Assembly (NCBI GenBank): GCA_025345505.1
Contig: JANVCC010000267.1
Span: forward strand, 2,259,596-2,323,595
Direction of reading: 5' to 3'
From: Todiramphus chloris collaris
Taxonomy: Eukaryota; Chordata; Aves; Coraciiformes; Alcedinidae
DNA length: 64,000 bases
In this document: positions 32,721 through 45,839 of the stretch, in pieces
How the letters are laid out: every line of letters starts with the position of its first letter
Numbering within the stretch: position 1 is the first letter of the stretch
Position numbers and translations under genes: made by a program
Notes under the pieces: generated by a model
What the model saw: only the letters and a program-made list of their open reading frames with translations
What the model was told of the DNA's origin: nothing
The model's database searches: none

Positions 32721-35700
32721 AATGGGTAAAACAAGATGTTCCCAGTGCCTGTGCTGGGAGCAGCGCACAGGAGTATCCACCAGTTGAGATGGTGTTGGGG
32801 GAATGTGAAGCTTACCTCTTCCAACGTCCAAGGGTTTACACCAGGCCATAGACTATCCCCTGCTCCCTGATCCAGCCCATCACTTTGACCTCTCAGCCTC
32901 CCCAGAAACCTTCTTGCTGTGGATGTAGGCACCGAAAAGCGAAGGCAGAGCGGAGTTTGCAGACGCTGCTGCTGAGGCAGGACACGTGGAGGGTGCGTGG
33001 GAAGCCTGAGGGATAAGACTAAAGCTGATGGGAATCACACTGCAGAATACAGGCTGATATCTGCTGCTGCTGGGGATGCTTATTTTCAGTGAGATGCATG
33101 TTTCCTCTGAGGAGGAATTAGCCCCAGCACAAGCTCGAAACCTGATGTTTCCCCTTGAGGTGGGAAGCTGTGTGTACTGGCAATGGGACTGGTGGTTATC
33201 CACAGGGGTACAGCTCTGGCTGTTAGCTTTTTTTCATAACCTTTCATCTGGTAAAACGCTTCCATTGTTACATCGATCCTCCCTGATCAGAGGCTCTGGG
33301 GGGGAGCTCGAGGCTGAGGATCCCTGCAGGGATGGGGGCTGTGGTGCTGACGTGGGGTGCACCAGGGAGCAAGGCATGGTGTTGCATACTGGCTTTTGAG
33401 CTGGCCCCTTGCCAGAGGGGGACTGGCAAACATCTGGGCAGAGGCAGCATGTGTAGACAGCTGCTTTCTGCCTGAACATCTGTCCCTGTCCCTAGAAAGC
33501 ATACCCTCAAAACCAGAGCTGTGCAGGCACAGATTCAACTTGTAGGCAAGGATATTCTGAAGCTTTTCTGCCCTCTGACTCCAGCTGCTGCCTGGGCATG
33601 TGCTGAAAGACCCTTAAATGGGGAAACATCAGCAGCAGATCATTGCCCAGCTCCTTCTTTTTCTGTGCCCAGTGAGGGAACAAAGCAGCTGCTTTTATGG
33701 AAGATGGACACAGCCTCTTTTCTGCAACCCCATCTCCTGTCAGCAGCTGGGTTGGGGGGTCTGGCAGCCTTGCATGGTTTTGGTAGGGCTGGAGCTGACC
33801 TTTCCATACAGAGGAGAAGAAAACAAGAGAGGAAGAGTCTCTGTCTTGTGCCCTCCATTCCCTGAAGCTTGGGGGGGGTGTGGGGGAAGCAAACTCCTCC
33901 ACAGACAATCTCAGAGTGAACGGGAGAGCCAAAGCCTGGGGTTAATCATCCAGGCTGGGCATTGACAGAGCGCGTCTCTGTGCGTAAGAGCTCTTCAGGA
34001 GAAGCGTAATTTCTCTGCATGTGCACCACTCACAAGAACAAAACAGCTCCCCAGAGCTGGTTGCAATAACAGAATTGTCTTCTGAAGAGAAATCAGAAAG
34101 CCAGAGGGCTTTGGAGAGGGCAGTGCAGAGGCTTTTAATGTTTTTCTTCCTTCTAAAATAAAGATGATGTTTACTGCTTCCGTCCTTTTCCCTTGCCTAT
34201 GCAAAACAGATGTTGCTGGGCAAAAGGCAACCATGCTAAACTAATTATGTTTCTGTACATGGTGAGACCACTGTTCCTGGGAGTGAGGGCACTGGGGAAG
34301 GGCAACGTCTCCAAGCCCAGGGGCACCAGGAGGCAGCTACATCTGCAGAACAGGGTGGGTGGGTGCTGCTGGGCAGAGCCTGCTGTGTTTGCAGGGGCTG
34401 GGACTGTAGCAGTGTGCCTGTGGGATGGGGAAGAGTGGGAGGGAGGCAAGGAATCTGTGTGGTCTGGGCTTGGTGCTGTTGGGGTGAGGATGTGTATGGT
34501 GTTGGTTGCTCTGGATAATGTGCTGAGCTACTGCTGGGGTGAGAGCACCTCAATAATGTGGAAATGGCTGGGGAGTGGGCAGCTCCCCCCAGCTCTTCCC
34601 ACCTCTCTCTGCTGCTTTGGGGTCTGAGAAGACACTGGGGGGGCTGCTATGTGGAGATGATGAGGAAAGTGAACGTTAAAGGTGAGGGAAAAAAAAGCGA
34701 GGGGGAGAGAAGCAGCAAGTGGCAGGGATGAAGGCAAGTGTTGCTAATGTTTGGCAAGGTCTCCAGGGTTATCCTGGGATTGGGGATGATTAATGTGCTG
34801 GAGGAGTCCTCTCTCTGTGGTCTGCTGGCCAGGCGATCCGTCACTGCCTCGTGATGGACTGCCTGGTTCCCACGCGTCGCCGTTTTAAGGTGGGTTATTG
34901 ATGTCCCACCTTTGCAAACCATTCCTCATAATTACTTTTTGGCCCAGGAAATAGCTGTCAGAGCTGGCTGGAGAGAGCGTGGAGGGGTACGGGTGCAACA
35001 GGCCCTCAGGAGATGGCTAAAACCCATGGCCCAGCAATTCTGTCCTCCCCCATCCCAGGGAGAGCAGCTCCAGAGCTCCTGGGTCACCTCTGGAGGTGTT
35101 CAGTCATAACGCTGGGCACTGCCTGTGTAGTTGGGTGCTTCTACTCGGATCAGGCACAGAGCTGTTGGAATTTCTCCATCCTTATAAACCCGGTCTCAAC
35201 GTGCCACGTAATCAGCACGGGGTGTTTGCTGCCCTGCCCCCCCTTTCTGCTGATTGATTCGTTACCTGTGTTGGACTTTTCATCTGTGATGGGCAGGGAT
35301 GCTGGAGGATCCCATCCTGCCCTTGCTTGCTTTGTACAGAGTTCAGATTAGCTGAGTAAAAGCTGCTGCTGGTTTGATTGACTCCCAGATCAATTAAAGC
35401 AGCGTGTGGTCAGATGGAGGGCTCAGATCTGGACTTTTACCCCAATCTCCTCTTTTCCATCCTCCAGGGGCCTCTCAGGTTAATTGCCCTGATCTCTCAC
35501 TGTCTTTTCCTGCTAGCCCTGAAGGACTGTCTGGCTAATGTTGCCCTACGTGGCCAGTGCTGCGATGAATCCAGACTGGGGAGGTGCTGGGGGAAAAGGC
35601 AGGAGGGAGAGAATTGATTTGCTCCATCAGGTAGCAGCAGCAGTTGCTGCCACTGTTTAATTCTCAGTTCAAGCCCCGTGGAGAATGCAAACGGCTCCGC

Positions 35701-36329
35701 TCCTCGGCCAATTTACAGCTGCTGACAAGCTGCTAAACAACATCTCTGTTAGGTGCACGTGCGTGTCCGTGGGCTCCTCTCTGGGTGACAGCATGATGCA
35801 CAGGTACAGGGTGCTGCTGCTGCTTCTAATGAATCCTACTTGCTCCAGGCCACCCTGATTGCCTTCTGGCGCAGCCCTTTCTGCATTCAGGCTGTGCCTT
35901 GTTGGCTTTGGTGGGCTTTTGGAAGAGGCTGAGAGGTGGAAGTTCACCTTGGATGGAGCTGAGCCCCTTGGCACAGGCTGCCTTTAGAGGGTCGTGATGA
36001 ACAAGGGTGTCAGCGGCCAAATGCTGCCCTTCTGAGCCCAGGGATGTGGGTGCTGAGCGTCTGCACGATCCTGTGCGCAGCCTGAGCCAGCGAAGCTGAA
36101 GCAAAGCAAAACTGTGCAAACCCTGAAAGGTTTGTGTTGCTCTCGCTTGGGAGCAGCTCGGAACACCACGGGTGCTCTGTTGTAAAGGAGATGCTTCCCA
36201 GCAGTGACCCAGGGGATGAAGAGGGAGGAGCTGCTGCTCCACTGCTCTCTGGGCTCCAGGCTTATTTTTCAGACAATATCTCATACCAGCATTTAGTGCA
36301 CAACACCCTTTGGGTCCGAGGCTTGCACG
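32721..36329. other. Gene-free stretch, mostly plain
   Basis: Several kilobases of GC-moderate unique sequence with short overlapping open frames but no recognisable exon, RNA or interspersed repeat. Weak AT-richer spots lie at about 34130-34250, 34740-34940 and 35620-35750. One perfect 8-bp dyad is listed at 35068-35095. Confidence 0.45.
35068..35095. repeat. Perfect 8-bp inverted repeat, 12-bp loop
   Basis: CTCCAGAG at 35068-35075 and CTCTGGAG at 35088-35095 are exact reverse complements. The loop includes a TGGGTCAC word. No flanking gene gives it meaning. Confidence 0.6.
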
Positions 36330-36760
36330 TTTCTCCAGCCTGAGCACATCCAAGGACTGAGAGCTCCACGAATCCACGCTAATCTCATCAGGCTGCACTA
36401 ATCCGAGGCTGGAATTAGCTGCTCCTACACTCAGCAGGGCCCTGCTACTGCATTTAAGTAAATTATCTCCCTAGTAATGACAAATCAATTATTGGTGCTG
36501 CTTCCAAGGAGAATGCTTTGCTCTACCTTTTTCAGAAAGCAATAAACCTGTAGGTCCTTGCTGCCAAAAATTAGCTGCAGCAATGCAGCCAAAATAATAA
36601 GGAATAATCCAACCGTGCAGACAGCAAGTTAATGAGTTATCTGCGTTCAGTTGGAGGTGCTTAAAAGCAGCAGAGATCTGAAACGTACCCAGAAACCTCG
36701 TTGGGTTTATTAAGATATTCTCCTTCTCTTTGCATCCTTTCCCCTCTAACTTTTTTTGTG
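36330..36760. promoter_or_regulatory. Candidate conserved element, long
   Basis: AT-rich block of about 400 bases. Words include cacgctaatctcatc, gcactaatccgagg, gctggaattagctgc, gcatttaagtaaattatc, ctagtaatgacaaatcaattattgg, caaaaattagctgcagc and gttaatgagttatctgcg. Repeated TAAT/ATTA cores at irregular spacing, few simple repeats and sharp edges to GC-rich flanks suggest a homeodomain-rich enhancer. Confidence 0.45.
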
Positions 36761-37179
36761 TGTCCTCATGAGCCTTGGTGATGCTTGTAGCTGGGATCAG
36801 GCCACTTCCCACCTCGCAGAGCTCAGCTATGAGCTCTCTCATGGCTCACTGCAGCTGGGGACACGTCTTTGGGATGTCCCACGCGCTGGATGCCTGCTGA
36901 GATGGGGAGGAGTGGGAGAGCTCCGTGCCAACATCTTTCTGGCAGCACATCCAGTCCCATCAGCGGTCTAAAACTGGGAAGCTGGGGAGGGTCTGGGGGA
37001 AAGGCTGCCAAGTGCCTGATCAGCACCAGACGCCGCGGTGCCCACGTGGTTTCACGCCAGCCGGGCTTTGGCACCAGCCCATCTCCTTTCTGGTCTGGGG
37101 GGCTGGAAGTGGGTGGAGGAGAGGTCACCTCTTGCCCGCTGCTCTGCCCCCCCTGCTCCTTTGCATCTGCTTGGGGGCT
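36761..37179. other. Gene-free spacer
   Basis: GC-rich unique sequence between two strong candidate elements; nothing specific is recognised. Confidence 0.5.
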
Positions 37180-37740
37180 GTAATTAGCGGTCCTGCCGTT
37201 TGGGTGGCACGTGGGTATCTGTTCTTGAGCAGTGTTATTTGCATTGACAGGATTGATGGGATTTCATCAAGCAATTACCAAAAAAAAAAGAGTCCAACTT
37301 GTTCCAAAATACAAAGGCAGCAGCCGGCATAAATTAATGCGTGTAGTTTCTAAGTGTTTACTACAACACTGTTTTCTTCTGCCTTCCCACGGGAGATAAT
37401 TAAGAAAGAGGTTGTTTCTCTGCTACCATTAAGTATCAGGAGATGTTGCCATACCCCCTTAACTCCAGCGGACCTCCTTGAATCTGACAGATGATCAATT
37501 TAGTGTATTGAGAAGAGGAGGCTTATTTCTTTTCCACTGTAAGTTTAGGCATTATTATTTCCCCGGGTGGATTGATTCAGATTTGGTTGGCTTCGTTAGT
37601 TGAAATATGCCATAGACCAAATTAGCACTGAGCTTTCAGTGATCAAGAAGGATGGAGCGGTTTGTTCTTATCAGTAATTGATCATGAAGCTATTAATGGA
37701 TGCAAATGTATTTGTACACTCTGCTTTGATAAATAACGGC
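37180..37740. promoter_or_regulatory. Candidate conserved element with octamer and MEIS/PBX composite
   Basis: A perfect octamer ATTTGCAT at 37237-37244 abuts TGACAG (MEIS/TGIF core, 37245-37250) and GATTGATGG (37251-37259, PBX-HOX-like, one base from TGATTGATGG). Upstream is ctgtaattagcgg. Downstream are ggcataaattaatgcg, gagataattaagaaag, ccattaagtatcagg, gacagatgatcaatttag and gtaattgatcatgaagc. More than 500 bases of this texture without repeats is one of the strongest element calls in the window. The A10 run at about 37281-37290 is the only low-complexity part. Confidence 0.5.
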
Positions 37741-38649
37741 TCGCTGCTCCCCTCTGATGTGACTTGTGCTCGCATCTCCTCTCACTGCTGCACAGTCCCC
37801 AGGCCACGGGCTGAAGAGTCTGGCCAACAGGAGACGGATCTCACAGCTTCATTTCCTTTTGCTATTGGTTATTGATGGGCAAATTTTCCTAGCTGATGCA
37901 TTCTGATGCTTGGCTCCGATGTTCCGCAAACTGCTGGGTTTTCTGTGGTCAGAAAGCCCTGTCCTGATTTTGCAATGTGGGTTACTTTCTTTTTTTTCTT
38001 TTTTTTTTCATTTTAAGATTAGCCTTTAGCTGTTCCCCCAAGCTGGAGATGCTCACTGGTGCAATGTCACGGTGAGCAGCTGCTGAGCTGTAAGCTGGGG
38101 TCCTGCAGCAGTGCACCCCAGGGTGCAGGCACCCATCAGACCCACAACCTCTGTGAAATTCTTGCTGAGAATTCACCAAAATAGGAGTCTGTACCTGTAT
38201 CTATTGACCAGATGATTTCTGAGACCTCTTGGAAGTCTCGAGGACAGTGATCAGGAACAGAGGTGATGCTTGGGGCTGGGAGTCATCGTGCCTGTGTTCA
38301 TCTCTGCTCAGTAGTTCTGGGGGAGGCTCTGGGGAGCAGGGTGCTGCCAAAACGTGGGGCAGTGCATTCACTCTTCCCTCACAACTGCCTTTTATCAGCT
38401 TCTCAGAGCATCTTCTCCCTTCCCAGCGCCTGGGAGAGCCCCTTGGGGCTTTGTGGGGGTCTCCTGGTACCGCTCTGGTGTTCACCTCGGGGACAAGGAA
38501 GAGGCACTTTGTGTGGACACTGCCACCTTTTGCTACAAATAAATCTTGAATAGCGTCGGTTTGGTGTGTGTGTGTTATGGTAATGGCATCATTTTTGTGC
38601 GTGGCAATTCTCAGACACAAATAGCACTAAATCACCTTCCTCTTCTCTG
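37741..38649. other. Gene-free spacer
   Basis: T-rich low-complexity tract at about 37986-38014 and a short GT run at about 38565-38575. No exon or interspersed repeat is recognised. Confidence 0.45.
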
Positions 38650-39005
38650 GTAACTACACTAATATTATTAATACCCTGCATTCATAAAACAATTTTCAGC
38701 ATCTCAGAGTGCTCTGCACACATTAATTTAGCCTTGCGACCTTCCACTGGGAGACTTGCCAGTGTGAGTCACATTTTTTTTTTTTTATAGCAGGGTAGAG
38801 AGGGTAGCATTGAAGAGGAGAACCAAGCTCTCTTCCTATTTACACCAGCGCAGGATAAGTGCACTCGGGATGATGGCAGATGCACTTGTGAGCACGTACA
38901 GGATTTGACTCATACTGGGGGGAAGGACTCTCCTCGAGGTCGCTTAGTGAATCATTGGCAGAGCCATAAATAGAGCCCCAAAGCCTCCTCCCTGACTGGG
39001 TGCAC
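38650..39005 (+). mobile_element. Ancient L3-type (CR1-clade) LINE 3' end, decayed
   Basis: The first part (about 38660-38800) follows the order of the ancient L3 3' region: ataccctgcattcata, then atctcagagtgctctgcacac, then attaatttagcc, then a degenerate acagatgggg-like patch. The second part (about 38930-39000) reads gaggtcgcttagtgaatc, attggcagagccataaatagag and cctgactggg, matching the aggtcacacag / agtggcagagcc.ggaatagaacc / cctgactccc order. The intervening 130 bases do not align. No coding capacity remains. The match is from remembered consensus, not a search. Confidence 0.6.
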
Positions 39006-42000
39006 GAAGGAGAAGGCTGCTTAGACCTTGGGTGAAAAATGAGAATCAGGATGATTTGAGGAAGCAAGAAGTTGCAGGGCATGAGTGTGGGGAGTGCAGG
39101 GAGCGGAGTAGGGAGGGAAAAGAAACAATCTTCAGGCTTCTCCAAACTTGTCTTGATGTGAATTTACAAAGATTTGGGGCTCCTGCAGGGCAGGGTCCCT
39201 TTTCCCTCTGCTCTCCAGCTCCAGCACAGTCCTTGTCCTGCAGGGCATCCTCAGCTACGCAGCCCGACTCGCTTTCCCCTTCAGTTAGGAGTGGTTGCAG
39301 GCAACACCTATTGCTGGGGAGATGTCCTTCAAGGGGTTAAATCTTCGAGGTATGGGATGACTGCAAAAAGCTAAGTGGTTCTCAGGATTTTTGTTTTAAT
39401 TACCGTCTTCCACCACATTTTAATTTGAGTCATCAAAGGCAAAAGACAAAGAAGCGCGAATCTGGCCGGTACCTGCGGTGGAAGGCTGTCTGTCTGTCAT
39501 CTCTGTTCCTCTGCTGGGGACAAACAAACCTTCTCTGCTTTGTTCTGTGGCAGTGTTTTGTTCTGTGCATTAATTTCTTTTCTAAAATTAAAAAAAATAA
39601 ATAAATAAAATAAAAAAAATTCCCAGAGATTTGGCACATTGCAGAAGGGAAAAAAATGCTGTTTAGGGGATTAAAAGGAAAATAACTCCTTTCTTTCAAA
39701 TAAATTACAAAGCACTCTTGCTGCTTTGTACCTGAGAACCTGTAGGAAAATAGCAGTTTATTTTTAGTGCCAGATTGGATGGAGAGATGAAATGACTGAG
39801 TCTTCTTCAAAAGCCACAAATGATGAACCAGTGCCAAGGAACTGAGGCTGCAAAGTGTTATTGCTGTTTATTATGACTTATATATATATATATTTTTTTT
39901 TGTCCAAAGTAGTTTGACATTCAGCTTGTTTTATTCTTAGTCCTGATCAGAGACTGAGAGTATTGCACATCTCGGGGAGAGGAAGGAGCTTAAAGGGTAG
40001 GATCAGCAGGTTCATACCCAAAGAACAGTGCTGAGCAACGTCTCTGTGCCCCTCTGCCAGCGCCTGCGATTGCAGACTCCTTTGCTCTGCTGAGCTTTGC
40101 CAGGGCCCCTGTCCCAAACCTGGGGAAAAATCCCAGCAAAACCTGCCTTGCTCTGCTCGAGCTGCCTCGCTGGCTGTCCCCGTGCATCCTCCTGTCCCCC
40201 CAGGATCCGACATCTCCTCTGGGATCAGCTCGGTGCTGACAGTTTGCTAAATAACCCCAGCAGCTGCTTGCCCAGCTCTGCCTCTGCGGAGATGTTGATG
40301 CTTCACGGCAGATTAAGATCATCGCGTGGTTTCAACGGGGGCAGAATCAGGGCCTCTTGGGTACAACATTTCTTACCCTGCTCCCCAGAGCAGAGCGGAG
40401 CGACGTGTGCCGGGGGCACGGAGGCTTTCCCACGGTGCTTCCCAGCTCTGGAGGAGGGAGAGTGGCGGCGGGGGAAGGAGATGTGCAGGTGGATGTCTCT
40501 GAGCATGGGCATGTATCATCATCTTTATTGCTGTCGTGGCACTCGTAACTCCCTCCATCCATCACTCCCCCAGTCCCGCGGTGAAATTAGCCCAGCGCTT
40601 CTGGGCACAGAGTGTCAAGGTGCCAGCCTCCCCCGAAAGCGCTGAGCCATCCTCTGCTAACAGTCTGTTTGCTTTTCTTTCATTTTCTCCCTCCCTTTTC
40701 CTTTATTTTTTTTTTTTTTACTGCCACGTTAACGAGTTTTCATTTTCATCGTGGAGCAATGAAGAGCATGGCCAATTAGGGGAAACTGCAGGCACGGGAG
40801 GCAAGGTCTCAGCTCTCCTCAGCAGCCCAGGGCTTGCTCAACTCCTGCCCCATTAAGTGACCAGAACCCATCAAAACGCCCAGGACAATTTTAGCCATAA
40901 CCAGGATGGCTTCTGGAGCAGACGGGTCCCATAAAGCTTGCTCCTGTGCCTGCTATGTGCCGTTGCCCGTGGCGAGAGCCCCTTCGGGCTTCTGCGTTGT
41001 GGGGAGGGAAGGAAGGACTCGAGCACAGCCCGTGTGGGATGCTTCAAGTGTCCAGGGGGATGTTTGTGCTGGCAGAGGGTGCAAGGGGTTCAGTTTTTTC
41101 TATTTTTCATGCTTTTCTATCCTTGGTGGAACTCCTTGTGTGAAGCACTTCTGTGGGTGTATCTTTGTTCAAGGAGACAATTAAAGCAGCAGTGGTGGTA
41201 ATGGTTGATTCTCACAATAAGAGTGTGGTTAGAGTCTCTTCTTGGGGTTCAAACGGGTGGGAGAAAAATGTTATATGGGCTACCTGGACTTTTTTTTTCA
41301 GCATTAAATTCATATCCAGAAAGTTCAATTCCTTACCTGTAGCTCCACCACATTGGCCTCCTTCCTTTGAAGTAACTCTTCTGGAGGCAGTGGCTGCTCA
41401 GCAGAGCCTGCTCCCAGCACATTGAACATTATTCACGTGGAATTATTTGCTCACACATGAACACAGCAACTCTCCGCATGTGGGGCTGGACCAGTAGCAC
41501 TGGGGTCTTTGGCTGCTTAATGCTCTTGCTGAAGCTCTGAGTTAACATCTCATCTTTGGTTTTCCTGGTTTCCGCCTCTTCTTCCCCAGGAACTCCTGGT
41601 ATCATCTAAAGAGATGTAAATTCCCATCTCAGCTTCTCCCCGTGTGTCTTTGCTCTGGGTGAGGTTCACCCTTAATCTCCTGCCTCTACCTGCCAGGCTG
41701 CCTGGTCTCCACACCAGCAGATGGGTCTCTTGTTTGACAAACGCTTGGTGGGTTTTTCTGGGGGGCTGCTGTGTGCAAATCAGCTTCCCTTCGTTGGTGC
41801 CTGTGAGTTATTACAGATGCTAAATGCAGAGCATCCCTTGACAGCCAAACACCTCAGATCTCCTTGCTATCAAAATCGCAGTGTTGCTTCTGACTGAACT
41901 TAATCAGCTCCTAAGGAATGATGGAGAGGAAGGGGGGAAGGGGGAATAAGAGCATGAAAATCCCTCCTGTACCCACACACCTGTGCTTCACCCTTTCTTC

Positions 42001-42539
42001 TTTCATGTCTCGGCTGATTTGTTTTGATCACTCTGAGCTTTCACTGCTGAAGTTTGTTTGAACCCAATTCATGGGGAATGAATGGAAATAAGGATCCCCG
42101 AAGGAGTCGTACGATAGCTGGGGGACAGCAGCAGCTCCTGGGGCACTGGATGGGGGTGTGTGTATTATGTGTCTCCTGGGGCTTGGCTGGTGGACTGGGC
42201 AGGGGTGTGGGATGCTGTGGTGAGCCCCAAAGTGGTGCTGATGGGGACCTTCCTCCAGCTCTTGTAAAAAGGGGCAGCGACAAGGCTCAGCAGATGGTGG
42301 CACAAGTTGGGGAAAACCCCTCATACTGTGAGCAATTCATTGAAACACTGTTTTGGGGGGGTGAAAAAATGGTATTCAGTGTATTGACGTAGAATTGAGG
42401 GGGTTTTTTTGACTTCTTTTTTTAATATCACAGTTGTGATGAAAAAATGGTGGCAATACAGTTTATAGAACTGCTGATCTGGTCCAGAGTGAGGATTTCG
42501 AGAGGGGGCCAAGCAATTATTTTTATTCCTTTTGTCATA
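39006..42539. other. Gene-free stretch with AT-rich low-complexity and weak elements
   Basis: Simple sequence: (AAAT)-rich tract 39582-39620, (TA)n 39879-39893 followed by a T run, and T-rich tract at about 40704-40720. Weak candidate elements: 40720-40790 (cgttaacgagttttcattttcatcg, ggccaattagggg in part) and 41280-41340. Open frames up to about 180 codons near 40100-40645 overlap others on both strands and resemble no known protein. Confidence 0.45.
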
Positions 42540-42760
42540 AAGCTTAAGCTAATTCCCAGGAAGGCTTCATGGTGCTTATGTTCAGTGTGCACATTTGAGG
42601 AGCCCTGAGTGTTCCAGGGAAGAAAAAGAACTCATCTGTTTTACAGAAAGATAATGCAGTGCCTAACTTGGAATACATTTGATTTATTAGTATTATTTTT
42701 TTGCCAAGGCACTGTTCCAAAGTCAATTAGGTAGGAATTAAATTCACCTTTTTGTCTCAG
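42540..42760. promoter_or_regulatory. Candidate AT-rich element
   Basis: Includes cttaagctaattccc, gaatacatttgatttattagtattatt, gttccaaagtcaattagg and ggaattaaattcacc. AAAGTCAA resembles an HNF4/COUP-type half arrangement, and TAAT cores recur. CpG is absent. Flanks are also fairly AT-rich, so the edges are uncertain. Confidence 0.35.
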
Positions 42761-45700
42761 TCCAATATTTCTAATACAGATGCATCTTTACCCCCTTTAG
42801 GGTTTTTTTTCCCCTCCTTCCTAATCTAAATAATTGCTCGTTTGCATGACTGTTGATCCACCCAAATGGAAAGAAAAGCTCTGATTTACATACGCTGAAG
42901 CCAAACTCATCTCAAACGATCCAATTTTGAACCACCTTTTCCCAATATTTAGTGTGGAAAAAACCCCCAAAATCTGACCCAGGGCACCTACCTCTGCTGA
43001 AAAGCACAATTTGGACTTGCCCAGGCTGACTGATGTCCTGTCCCAAAGCTTTGGGGTGGGTTATTTTTTTTTTCCCTGTTGCAGATGTTTTCAATTTCTC
43101 ACCAATTTGTTGTAATTGTTATGATAAGCATTTCTGCTAAAATGGTAGTAAAAGCTCCATTTTCCCAAGGAAAATTAACAAACTATGTTCATGGCTCATG
43201 CAGCCTGTTTATTAAGCTGTAGCAGGAATTGGCTGCAGCTGTGAAATAAGATATAATTAAAGGCTGGGGTCCTCTCCCAGATACCAGGTTTTCCAAATTT
43301 GCGGATACAGGAATTATTGTGGCCAAACAGCCCGATCTGTCAACTGGGAGCACTTCCAGCAGCCCAGCGTGTGCCTGCTCGTACCTGGGGAGAGGTGTGT
43401 GTTGGTTGGTGTCTGTGTACATCATCGGATGGAATCGGTTCATCTCCAGAAAATGGAAAGGAAATGGTATTTTTATTTATTTTTTCCCCCCTCCCCGCTG
43501 AGATATCGGCATCAATCTCTTCTCTGGCTCTTGGAGCAAAGCTGTTACAGGGCTTTATTTATTTTGATTTTCAAAAGGGGGAAACCAGTCCCTGATGTGT
43601 CAGTCCGGGGAGGAGGCACCAACCCCACTGACTCTGGGGCTGACTGATGCTACTTGGCTACATCAACCCAAGGATGTTGCCTGGCTCAGACCCTTCCTGT
43701 GGGAGGAAAGTGCTGGTAGCCCAGGGAGGAGGCTGTGGGGGAGGCAGGCTGACCTTACATCTCATCATTGCTCCTCTTTGAAGTGTCTGCAACTCATTCT
43801 CAGCTCCGTGTCACAGCTTCTGGACCTTTTGGGGTCACGGCTTGTTCCCGACAATAAGCAAACAGGCTGGCACTGTATCCCCGCCACTCGGATTTAATAA
43901 AGAGATATTTAACTCTGCCCTGCTGCAACCCTCTCACAAAGACAGGGATCTCCATGGCAGCTGGAAAGTCTCGCGCTGGTCAAGAGGCAATTTTCTGATT
44001 AAACAGTTTTGCATGGTGTCTGGCAAGGGCTTTCATGTGCTTGTTTAATCCCCTGCTCCTGCCTTGTGCTGGAGCTGGGGGGAGAGGCTGGGAGGCGATG
44101 CCCGTGCTCAGCCGCTGACTCCTTCTTCCTCCCTCCCTTTTGCTGCTGGTTCAGCTCCAGAGATGAAGCCAAACTGTCAGCAAAGGACTGCAAAGAATTA
44201 TAGCCGTCCCCTTCAATGAGTACCTGCAGCTCCATGCGCTTTCCCCCTCCTCTCCCACTGGCAAAGTGGGGTGTGAATATTTTCTGGGGCCACAAGTGCT
44301 TCACGCTGCTTCTGCCTGACCCACCGGGCATCCCACAGCAGCTCTAGGTTTGAATTTCAGGGCCAGGTTGCTTCTTGCTCATGGAAATGTTGTTCCCCAA
44401 CCCGTGAAGTTCTCAGAGCTGCTGATGTGCTGGGGCTTGAACTTCCAGCCGCATCTCCAGGGATGCGGTGCATAGGGAGGGTGAAAAGTACATTATAGGG
44501 GCTTGATGGAACTCTTGTTCTGGCTGTGTCCTGAAAAGGGGTTGGAAAAAGCTGTGGGCAAGCTGAAGAATTACCTGGAGGGTGCTTAGAGATCCTTGAC
44601 TGAAGGAGCAGGTGTCACTTGTTTGGCTTTTAGGGGTGTCTCTTCCATGCAAAGGTCCGCGGAGCATCCCTGGCTGTACCTGCTACCAGTCCTCTTTTTG
44701 GGTTTTAATTGATTTTCCAATATAGACCCTAAAGGGAGGTGCCTGAATGGCAAGAGGCATTGAGGGATTGCCCTGCAAGGTGCTGAGCACCATCGTTTGT
44801 TGTAATGACTCAAATTCCAGCTGCTAACCCAGAGGCTGTTACTGGGAAGCGAAGGCTGTGATTGTGCTGGGGATGGGGCTGGAGCACGGAGCTCCCCACC
44901 GGCAGTAATTTGGGCCACTTTCCCTCCATCCACTCAATTGATCGGGCCACTTTATTGCTGCCTTTTCTTAAGGCTGGAAGTAAATCTCCCAGGGCTGGGA
45001 GCAGGATGGGGGTAGGGACCTCCCTGCTGCCTCCTGCAACGGGCTGCTTGAATTTCTCTTTCCCCACTCCTCTTCTCCGGGTTGTATTACTCTGTGAATA
45101 ACCCTCTGGGAGGCTTGGTGGGTGCATTTTAGCTGTTAGCAACCTGCTTTGAGAAACTCGGAAGGAAAAAGGCTTGGTGGTGGTTGCTGCTCTGCAGGAG
45201 AGGGGAAGGGGCACGTGTTGCTTCTCAGGCACAGCACTGGGGACTCTCCCCTGGCTCTTCCTTCACATATCCTTACAGAGGGGTCCCCAACAGGGTGTGT
45301 TGTCACCTACCTGTGTCACCTCTCCGCTGCTACCCACCCTGCTTTCACCTCCCAGCTAAAATGTCTCGATGCTGCTGCTTTGATGATCTCCCATCTGCTG
45401 GGAGATGCCAGAAATGTGCCAGAAACAGCACAGGCTGCTCATGGGGAAAGTCAGATTTGGGAAATAATCAGCGCTGGTTTACTTTTCTGCTCCTGTCTCA
45501 TTAATGCTGGTGCGTGGCATCCCGAGCAGGGACAGTGCTTGTGCAAAAATCAAGTCTTATTATCTAGCGAGCGTCACTATTATTGCTCAAATTACGGAGC
45601 AGCCAGAAGAGAGGGCAAGAAACAATTGGAGTGTGAGAAACTGGGGTTTTGGGGGCACCCAAAACCGTTGCCCCCAGCCGTGCAGGGGTCATTGCACGCC

Positions 45701-45839
45701 TGTGGCTGTGAGGTGCTGGGCTCAGGGGCACCCAACGTGGCTTTGCTTTCCCCTGCCAGCACCCAGCTCCATGCTCCTGCTGCACGGGGATGGGGAGGTT
45801 GCACAGGCCAGGCGTGGGGGCTGAGGCACAACTGCTATT
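42761..45839. other. Gene-free stretch
   Basis: Unique sequence with T8-T9 runs (about 42804, 43065). A small AT-rich patch at 43190-43260 (gtttattaagctgtagc, gaaataagatataattaaagg) may be regulatory. A plus-strand frame of about 240 codons at 45149-45868 lacks any recognisable domain and overlaps frames on both strands. Confidence 0.45.

Noticed and set aside
39582..39901. AT-rich tracts as an origin or matrix-attachment region
   Set aside because: They are simple (AAAT)n, (TA)n and T runs; base composition alone does not support either function.
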